Assembly (NCBI GenBank): GCA_035476855.1
Contig: DATILC010000067.1
Location: forward strand, 1 to 11,949
Reading direction: 5' to 3'
Origin: Solimonas_A sp035476855
GTDB lineage: Bacteria > Pseudomonadota > Gammaproteobacteria > Nevskiales > Nevskiaceae
DNA length: 11,949 nucleotides
The translations under genes were made by a program, and so were the position numbers. Under the pieces are notes generated by a model. It searched no databases and was not told the DNA's origin. It was given only the letters and a program-made list of their open reading frames with translations. Positions 6,967-11,949 of the stretch are shown here, piece after piece (position 1 is the first letter of the stretch; the number at the start of each line of letters is the position of its first letter).

Positions 6967-8474
6967 GGCGGTTCTCCGATGCGGATCACTGCAGGGTGCG
7001 AGCGCGCATAGGCCAGGGCGTATTCGAGTTCGCCGGCGGTCTGCGCGTGTACGGTATAGAGCGTTTCGCCCGGCCTGATCGCCTCGCCGAGCCTTGCGGA
7101 CAGCAGGACACCCGCTGCGGGCGACAGGGGGGCGCCGGCCAGCTTGGCGACGCGTGACAGACGCCGGTTGTCGATCGACTCGATGCGCCCCTCGCGGGTC
7201 GCGGCCACCTCGCGCCGATGGGGCGCGACCGGTGGCGTTCGCATGCCACCCTGGGCTTCGCAGATCGCCTGGAAGCGTTTCCAGGCCGCCCCCGAGGCCA
7301 GCAGCTGGCGTGCGAGCGCATCGCCGCCGCCGCTGCCGGCGCCGCCGAGATCGAGCAGCCGCGAGGCCAGCAGGATCGCGCGTTCGCGCAAGTCCTGCGG
7401 GGCCTGCGGCTCGCCACGCAGCACCGCCAGCACGTCCAGGGCCTCCAGCGCAGGACCGATGCCACGCCCGACCGGCTGGCTGCCATCGGTTTGCAGGACC
7501 TCGACGTGGATGCCCATTTCGCGTCCGACCAGCGTCAGGCGCTGGCCCAGCGAGCCGGCTGCCGCGGCGCTGCGGACCTTGGCGGTCGCGCCCACCGGCA
7601 GGTCGACCACCAGGTGAGTGGCGCCGGCGGCGGCCTTCTTCGAAATGATCGAAGCGGTGAGGTGGCCCGGACTGTCGAAATCGAGCGGACGGGTCACCTG
7701 GATCAGCATGTCGTCTGCCGGACTCAGGGCCATGGATCCGCCCCAGACCACGCAGCCGCCTTCGCGCTCGACCACGCGCCGCATGTGCTGCAGCGTCAAG
7801 TCGACCGGCGCCAGCATTTCCATCGTATCGGCGGTTCCGGCCGGCGAGGTGATGGCGCGCGAGGAAGTCTTGGGAATGGTCATGCCGGCAGCGGCGACGA
7901 TCGCCACCACGATCGGCGTGGTGCGGTTGCCTGGCAGGCCGCCGACGCAGTGCTTGTCCAGCACCGGTGACTGCGGCCAGGCCAGCCGCGTACCCGCGGC
8001 GACCATCGCCTGCGTCAGCGCCAGCGTCTCGTCGATGGACATGTCCTCGCCGGCGCAGGAGGTGACGAAGGCCGCCAGCTCGATCGACGAATAGCGGCCG
8101 GCACTGATGTCGTGCACCACCTCGCCCAGGCCCTCGCGGGTGAATGGCGTGCCGTAGATCTTGCTGCGCACCGCGGAAAACGATTCCACCGGCTCGGGAT
8201 GTGACAGTTCGAGCGCACAGCCTTCGGTCGCTGCCAGCGCATTCCAGGCTGCCTCCGACAGGCCGGCCTCGGTCGGCCTGACCAGATCGCCGTGGACCAC
8301 GTTGAGGGTGGCGATCACGCGCCGGTTGCCGCTGGCCACCTCGACCCGCGACATGGCCTGGAAGCCCTCGGCCCGGCACACCGGGCAGTCGTCGCGCAGG
8401 AACACCACCGGCTCGCGATAGGTATCGATGCCCAGTCGGCGTGCCTGCAGCCGGCTGCTGCCGCCGTTGCTCAC
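6963..8474 (-). CDS. Thymidine phosphorylase / AMP phosphorylase-like nucleoside phosphorylase (long form)
   Basis: I chose the GTG at 8474, which overlaps the RNase TGA as GTGA and gives 503 residues, the usual length of the long (archaeal-like) phosphorylase group. The family signature is clear: SSRAITSPAGTADTME at 204-219, DKHCVGGLPGNRTTPI at 173-188, and SIISKKAAAGATHLVVDLP at 275-293. An N-terminal domain of about 85-95 residues precedes the catalytic core. This is typical of archaeal AMP phosphorylase and of the proteobacterial proteins named putative thymidine phosphorylase, and is longer than in E. coli DeoA. The reaction is phosphorolysis of a nucleoside or nucleoside monophosphate to base plus ribose 1-phosphate, or 1,5-bisphosphate if it acts on AMP. 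Sequence alone does not settle thymidine versus NMP. Lying between an RNase and a PRPP synthetase, it fits salvage of RNA-derived nucleotides. Confidence 0.9.
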   Translation of the reverse strand: MSNGGSSRLQARRLGIDTYREPVVFLRDDCPVCRAEGFQAMSRVEVASGNRRVIATLNVVHGDLVRPTEAGLSEAAWNALAATEGCALELSHPEPVESFSAVRSKIYGTPFTREGLGEVVHDISAGRYSSIELAAFVTSCAGEDMSIDETLALTQAMVAAGTRLAWPQSPVLDKHCVGGLPGNRTTPIVVAIVAAAGMTIPKTSSRAITSPAGTADTMEMLAPVDLTLQHMRRVVEREGGCVVWGGSMALSPADDMLIQVTRPLDFDSPGHLTASIISKKAAAGATHLVVDLPVGATAKVRSAAAAGSLGQRLTLVGREMGIHVEVLQTDGSQPVGRGIGPALEALDVLAVLRGEPQAPQDLRERAILLASRLLDLGGAGSGGGDALARQLLASGAAWKRFQAICEAQGGMRTPPVAPHRREVAATREGRIESIDNRRLSRVAKLAGAPLSPAAGVLLSARLGEAIRPGETLYTVHAQTAGELEYALAYARSHPAVIRIGEPP

Positions 8475-9841
8475 GGCAGACGGTCCAGCTCGACGCGCTG
8501 CTGGTAGTCGGCGACCTCGCAGCCCCAGCCGAGCGACTCCTCGATCCGCTGCCGCAGTGCATCGGCGGCATCCGGCTCGCCGTGCGTCAGGTAGATGCGC
8601 CGCGGTGGCTTCGGCATGCGCCGCAGCCACTCCAGGATCTCGCTGTAGTCGGCGTGAGCGGAAAGATTGCCCAGCACGCTGACCGAAGCGCGCACGGCGA
8701 CGTACTCGCCGTGGATCTTGATCGACTCGGCCCCGGCCTGCAGCGCCGCGCCGCGCGTGCCGCCGGCCTGGAAGCCGGTCAGCACGATGGCGTTGCGCGG
8801 GTTGGGGGCGAAAGCCTTCAGGTGATGCACGATGCGGCCGCCGGTGGCCATGCCGCTGCCGGCGACGATCACCATCGGTCCATCGCGATTGTTCAGCGCC
8901 TTCGATTCGTCGACGGTATTGATCACCTTGGCGACATGGCACATCGCCTCGCATTCCTCGGGCGATAGACGGTGCTCGGCGCGATGCCGGCGATAGATGC
9001 CGGTGGCGTCGGTCGCCATCGGGCTGTTGAGGTAGATCGGCAAGGACTGCGGGATCACGCCCTGCTGCCTGAGGCGGTGCAGGGCGAACAGCAGGGCCTG
9101 CGCGCGGCCCACCGCGAACGCCGGGATCATGACCACGCCGCCGCGTGCGGCAACCCGGCGCACGATGTCGCCGAGCTGCTGCACCGGATCCACCGTCTCA
9201 TGGCGGCGGTTGCCGTAGGTGGATTCCAGCACCAGCACGTCGGCAGCCTGCGGTGCCTGCGGCGGTCGCATGATCAGGTCGTGTTCGCGGCCCAGATCGC
9301 CGCTGAACAGGATGCGGTGGCGTCCGTCGCTGAGCTGCAGCATGCAGCTGCCGAGCAGGTGGCCGTTGGGCTGCAGCTGCGCGGTGAGGCCCGGCACCGG
9401 GGTGAAGTCGATGTCCGTCGCCTGCGGCACCAGCTGTTCCAGCGAGCGCAGGGCGTCGGCCTCGGTGTACAGCGGTTGCGCCGGCCGGTGCCGTGAATAG
9501 CTGTGGCGGTTGGCGTGCTCGGCGTCTTCTTCCTGCAGGCGTCCGGCGTCGGGCAGCATCACGCGGCAGAGATCACGAGTGGCCTCGCTGCAGTAGACCG
9601 GCCCGCGGAAACCGTTGCGGACCAGCAGGGGCAGGTAGCCGGTATGGTCGATGTGCGCGTGGGTCAGCACCACCGCGTCGATCTCCGAGGGATCCAGCGG
9701 CAGCGCCGACCAGTTGCGCAGGCGCAGTTGCTTGTAGCCCTGGAACAGCCCGCAATCGACCAGCAGGCGGCGCTTGCCGGCGGTGACCAGGTACTTGGAG
9801 CCGGTGACCGTGCCGGTCGCTCCCAGAAATTCGAGTTCCAT
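8471..9841 (-). CDS. MBL-fold beta-CASP ribonuclease (CPSF73/YSH1-like)
   Basis: The ATG at 9841 (456 aa) is chosen because GGGAG lies 9 nt upstream and the fold begins at MELEFLGATGTVTGSKY; an in-frame ATG at 9877 would add 12 charged residues. Metal ligands are complete: HAHIDH at 61-66, H161 in GHLLGSC, and D182 in FSGDLGR. Beta-CASP features are ESTYGNRRHE (206-215), the region around AFAVGRAQALL (241-251), and GSGMATGGR (328-336). Motif B is H396 in LSAHAD and motif C is H420 in LTHGEP. Proteins of this kind are zinc-dependent RNA endo/exonucleases acting in the cytoplasm; none of the KH or C-terminal domains of archaeal CPSF or RNase J is present. It is the first gene of a three-gene coupled operon with an FNR-type promoter upstream, implying RNA processing or breakdown under low oxygen. 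Confidence 0.93.
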   Translation of the reverse strand: MELEFLGATGTVTGSKYLVTAGKRRLLVDCGLFQGYKQLRLRNWSALPLDPSEIDAVVLTHAHIDHTGYLPLLVRNGFRGPVYCSEATRDLCRVMLPDAGRLQEEDAEHANRHSYSRHRPAQPLYTEADALRSLEQLVPQATDIDFTPVPGLTAQLQPNGHLLGSCMLQLSDGRHRILFSGDLGREHDLIMRPPQAPQAADVLVLESTYGNRRHETVDPVQQLGDIVRRVAARGGVVMIPAFAVGRAQALLFALHRLRQQGVIPQSLPIYLNSPMATDATGIYRRHRAEHRLSPEECEAMCHVAKVINTVDESKALNNRDGPMVIVAGSGMATGGRIVHHLKAFAPNPRNAIVLTGFQAGGTRGAALQAGAESIKIHGEYVAVRASVSVLGNLSAHADYSEILEWLRRMPKPPRRIYLTHGEPDAADALRQRIEESLGWGCEVADYQQRVELDRLP

Positions 9842-9872
9842 GTACCGCTGCTCCCGATCACGACGATGACCC

Positions 9873-9878
9873 ATCATC
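9873..9878 (-). promoter_or_regulatory. -10 element of the probable FNR-dependent promoter for the RNase operon
   Basis: GATGAT on the minus strand matches TATAAT at 4 of 6 positions, including A2 and T6. It lies exactly 22 nt downstream of the FNR-type dyad at 9901-9914, the spacing of class II FNR promoters (box centred near -41.5). Transcription would start near 9866, about 25 nt before the MBL start codon. Confidence 0.5.
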
Positions 9879-9900
9879 GGCTGTCGCGGCCTGCCGGAAG

Positions 9901-9914
9901 CTGATCTGGATCAA
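9901..9914. promoter_or_regulatory. FNR/ANR/DNR-type box upstream of the MBL-phosphorylase-PRPP synthetase operon
   Basis: On the minus strand this reads TTGAT-CCAG-ATCAG, 9 of 10 matches to TTGAT-N4-ATCAA. It lies in the 155-bp gap between the end of the fixJ-like gene and the RNase start, upstream of a good -10 at class II spacing. FNR-family regulators (FNR, ANR, DNR, FixK) bind such sites in response to low oxygen or nitric oxide. Which of them acts here cannot be told from the site. Confidence 0.65.
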
Positions 9915-9996
9915 TCGCTCCGTGGCGGCACGAGGCGGGGCCGGGCGGTGCCGACGAACGTTGCCGCCGGGAGGATGGACGGGAGCGGCCGGTTCC

Positions 9997-10608
9997 TCAG
10001 CTGCGGAGGGTCAGCATCATCTGCACCAGGTGCGCGATGCCGCGCGCGTCCATCTTCTGCATGATGCGCGCCCGATGCAGTTCCACCGTGCGCTCGCTGA
10101 GTCCGAGGTCGATGGCGATGACCTTGTTCGCCTCGCCGGAAACGATGCGGTCGGAGATCTCGAGTTCGCGCGGCGTCAGGCCCGCCAGCCGCTGTCGCAA
10201 CTCGTCGCGGGCCTCCAGCAGGCTGCGGTCGCGGACATGCTGTTCCAGCGCCCGCTGCACGCGGCGGATCATGTCCTCGTCATTGAACGGCTTCTGCACG
10301 AAGTCGAGTGCGCCCGCGCGCATCGCCTCCACCGCCATCGGCACGTCGCCGTGCCCGGTCATGAAGATCAGCGGCAGGCTGCAGCCCCGGCGATTGAGCT
10401 CCTCCTGCAACTGCAGGCCGCCCATGTGCGGCATGCGCACGTCCACCACGACGCAACCGCGCAGGGCGGGGCTGAAGGCGGACAGGAAGCTGGCGCCGTC
10501 AGGGAACAGCCGCGACGGAATCCCGACCGAACGCAGCAGCAGCGAGAGGCTGTCGCGCACCGCTTCCTCGTCGTCGACGATGAAGACAAAGGTATCGACC
10601 ATGCTCAT
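9997..10608 (-). CDS. fixJ: FixJ-like response regulator (REC plus LuxR-type HTH)
   Basis: This 203-residue protein has an N-terminal receiver (about 6-122) with D12/D13, phosphoacceptor D56 in VVVDVRMPHMGG, T84 in FMTGHGDVPMAVEAM and K106 in FVQKPF, all typical of FixJ. A linker leads to a LuxR/GerE helix-turn-helix at about 142-203, with LTPREL, ANKVIAIDLGLSERTVELHRARIMQKM. It should bind DNA as a phosphorylated dimer and activate transcription. Its ATG overlaps the stop of the kinase gene as ATGA, so they form a pair; a second ATG two codons on could also serve as start. In rhizobia FixJ activates fixK and nifA. Here the next genes downstream on the same strand are the RNase operon, with an FNR-type box in between. 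No fixK/fnr gene is in the window. The related TodT/StyR-type regulators are an alternative name, but the partner kinase favours FixJ. Confidence 0.9.
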   Translation of the reverse strand: MSMVDTFVFIVDDEEAVRDSLSLLLRSVGIPSRLFPDGASFLSAFSPALRGCVVVDVRMPHMGGLQLQEELNRRGCSLPLIFMTGHGDVPMAVEAMRAGALDFVQKPFNDEDMIRRVQRALEQHVRDRSLLEARDELRQRLAGLTPRELEISDRIVSGEANKVIAIDLGLSERTVELHRARIMQKMDARGIAHLVQMMLTLRS

Positions 10609-11813
10609 TCGTTCATTTCTCCGGCGCGCAGGCTGATGCGAAAGCGTGCGCCGCCCCCTTCCCGTGATTCATGGACCAGCTCGCCGCCATGCGACGAGAT
10701 GATCGACTTGCAGATTGACAATCCCAGCCCCATGCCCTGCGGCTTGGTGGTGTGGAATGGTTCGAACAGTCGCTGGAGACCGCTGTCGTTGAGTCCGGGG
10801 CCACGATCCTCGACGCAGATCTCGACATGGTCGCCGCGCGCGCGGGTGATCAGTTCGACGGTATCGCTGGAGGCCGATTCGGCCATGGCCTCGACCGCAT
10901 TGCGCAGCAGGTTGAGTACCACCTGCTGGATCTGCACGCCATCGCCCAGCACGGTCGGCAGGTCGGGTGCGAGCCACTGCACCAGCTCGAAGCCGGCATT
11001 GCGGAACTCGAATTCCAGCAGGCGTGCCACCTCGCTGACCAGTACATTGACTTCCAGCGGTACCGACACCTGGTCCTGGCGGCGTGCCAGCTTGCGCAGG
11101 CCGCGGATGACCTGGCCGGCGCGCTCGGCCTGCGTGCTGATCTTGTCGAGGACCTCCGCCAACTCCTGCGGCTGTGCCTGGCCGGACAGCAGCAGGCGCT
11201 TGCAGGCGCTGGCATAGGTCGCGATCGCGGTCAGCGGCTGGTTCACCTCGTGGGCGATGCCGCTGACCATTTCGCCGAGCGAGCCGAGCCGCCCGGCATG
11301 GGTCAGTCGTGCCCGCAGGTCCTCCGCCTCGCCGAAGGCACGGCGTAGTTCCTCGGTGGCCTCGATCAGCTGCTGCTCCTGGGCGCGGCGCGCGCTGATG
11401 TCGCGCAGGATCCCCACGAAGCCATGCTCGTCGTGGTCGCCGGTGCGGCGGCCACCGGCTACCGGGGCGCGGCGGAACTCGCCGACCGACAGTTCGAGCG
11501 GGAAGGTGCTGCCATCCTTGCGCCGTCCGACCACCTCGCGGCCGATGCCGATGATGCGTGCCTCGCCGGTGCGGCCGTAGCGCTCGATGTAGCCATCGTG
11601 CTCCTCGTGGTAGGGCGCGGGCATCAGCATCGAGACATTGCGGCCGAGGACTTCGTCCGCGGAGTAGCCGAACAGGCGTTCCGCGGCGCGGTTGAAGCGG
11701 GTGATGCGGCCGCGCGGGTCAATCAGCACCATGCCGTCGACGGCCGCCTGCAGCAGAGCATTGAGCCGGTCCTCGGAGGCCCGGGCGGAACTGCTGGGGA
11801 CGGGATCGCTCAT
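10605..11813 (-). CDS. fixL: FixL-like histidine kinase with probable heme-binding PAS domain
   Basis: This 402-residue protein has no membrane segment and one PAS domain (about 16-140), then HisKA with H188 in GIAHEVNQPLTAIATYA. The ATPase domain has the N box (N301, N305), the G1 box around D336 and the G2 box GMGLGLSICKSI (360-371). The PAS segment around EEHDGYIERY and IIGIGR matches the Bradyrhizobium FixL heme pocket as I recall it. His72 aligns with proximal heme ligand H200 and Arg92 with the oxygen-sensing R220, both 20 residues apart. The FixL-type RKDGSTFPLELSVGEF follows. One oddity is an enlarged, charged loop (about 116-131, GGRRTGDHDEHGF) where FixL has a short turn. It should be a cytosolic oxygen sensor that phosphorylates the FixJ-like regulator when deoxygenated. 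No good ribosome site precedes the ATG, so the start is less certain than the domains. Confidence 0.9.
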   Translation of the reverse strand: MSDPVPSSSARASEDRLNALLQAAVDGMVLIDPRGRITRFNRAAERLFGYSADEVLGRNVSMLMPAPYHEEHDGYIERYGRTGEARIIGIGREVVGRRKDGSTFPLELSVGEFRRAPVAGGRRTGDHDEHGFVGILRDISARRAQEQQLIEATEELRRAFGEAEDLRARLTHAGRLGSLGEMVSGIAHEVNQPLTAIATYASACKRLLLSGQAQPQELAEVLDKISTQAERAGQVIRGLRKLARRQDQVSVPLEVNVLVSEVARLLEFEFRNAGFELVQWLAPDLPTVLGDGVQIQQVVLNLLRNAVEAMAESASSDTVELITRARGDHVEICVEDRGPGLNDSGLQRLFEPFHTTKPQGMGLGLSICKSIISSHGGELVHESREGGGARFRISLRAGEMNE

Positions 11814-11841
11814 CGCCGCAGTTTAGCGGCAGCCGTTGCCC

Positions 11842-11949
11842 TCAGGGAGATGTGCAGAGCGCCAGCAAGGGCACCGAATTTCCGGCCGCGGTGGCGACGG
11901 CGGTGGCCGTGCCCGCCGCGATCAGCAGGCCTGCGGCCGCGCGCGGGAA
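11842..11949 (-). CDS. Possible C-terminal fragment of an upstream gene, function unknown
   Basis: An open minus-strand frame enters from the right edge and stops at TGA 28 bp before the fixL-like start. It encodes 35 residues: a mostly Ala/Gly/Val hydrophobic stretch, then NSVPLLALCTSP. Third positions are strongly GC-rich, as in real genes here. The complementary plus-strand frame in the same register is also open and has a GTG preceded by AGGGAG, so a divergent plus-strand gene start is an alternative. I do not recognise the family, and the fragment is too short to decide. Confidence 0.3.
   Translation of the reverse strand, partial: FPRAAAGLLIAAGTATAVATAAGNSVPLLALCTSP

Noticed and set aside
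8475..8954. Upstream extension of the phosphorylase frame into the RNase gene
   Set aside because: The extra residues are Arg/Ala-rich shadow sequence. The GTG at 8474 in a GTGA overlap gives the normal family length.
9915..9996. Terminator after the fixJ-like gene
   Set aside because: The stretch is GC-rich but I found no convincing stem followed by a T run, so read-through into the RNase operon remains possible.
9922..11217. Plus-strand open frame of 431 codons opposite the fixL/fixJ pair
   Set aside because: It runs across two well-recognised minus-strand genes, and its translation is His/Arg/Gln-rich low-complexity typical of an antisense shadow in GC-rich DNA.
1..11949. CRISPR arrays, insertion sequences, tRNA or rRNA genes, phage attachment sites
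   Set aside because: I saw no regular repeats, transposase motifs, tRNA-like cloverleaf or rRNA sequence; the window is almost fully coding chromosomal DNA.

Overview
The window is high-GC, densely packed bacterial DNA. It is almost entirely signal transduction plus a small group of RNA and nucleotide metabolism genes that look oxygen-regulated. Gene order, GC-rich third codon positions, repeated 4-nt stop/start overlaps and the protein families fit a high-GC proteobacterium. A gamma- or betaproteobacterium capable of low-oxygen or denitrifying growth is my best guess; nothing in the sequence fixes the genus. Nearly all genes are on the minus strand. The one clear exception is a small potassium-channel gene.

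Region A (1-4233, minus strand, read right to left) is a sensory operon: a PAS-PAS-receiver protein with no kinase domain, a membrane MASE1 histidine kinase with a phytochrome-type (Cph1-like) transmitter, an Rcp1-like single-domain receiver, and a tandem-receiver protein that runs off the left edge. The first gap is 10 bp, the second junction is an ATGA overlap, and the last start lies 4 bp after the preceding stop. A candidate sigma-28 (FliA) type promoter lies in the leader. One kinase therefore sits with at least four receiver domains, which suggests a branched phosphorelay.

Region B (4234-4487) is a non-coding stretch. It holds a 7-bp-stem hairpin directly after the rpoH-like stop and a structured segment next to a T8/A8 tract.

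Region C (4488-9841) contains an rpoH-like heat-shock sigma factor (minus), a divergently transcribed K+ channel gene (plus), and a tightly coupled minus-strand operon: beta-CASP metallo-beta-lactamase ribonuclease, long-form thymidine/AMP phosphorylase-like enzyme, and PRPP synthetase homologue. FNR/ANR/DNR-type boxes (9 of 10 consensus positions) lie in the rpoH/K+ channel intergenic region and upstream of the RNase operon. The second box is followed at exactly class II spacing by a good -10 (GATGAT).

Region D (9997-11813) is a FixL/FixJ pair. The FixL-like kinase keeps the heme-ligand histidine and the distal arginine of FixL at the FixL spacing of 20 residues, so it is a probable heme oxygen sensor. 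The right end holds a possible fragment of another gene.

Working model (inference): low oxygen is sensed by FixL/FixJ and/or an FNR-type regulator encoded elsewhere. The response switches on an RNA-breakdown and ribose-phosphate salvage operon, an accessory RpoH-type sigma factor and a K+ channel. The sensory operon in region A is probably a separate unit.
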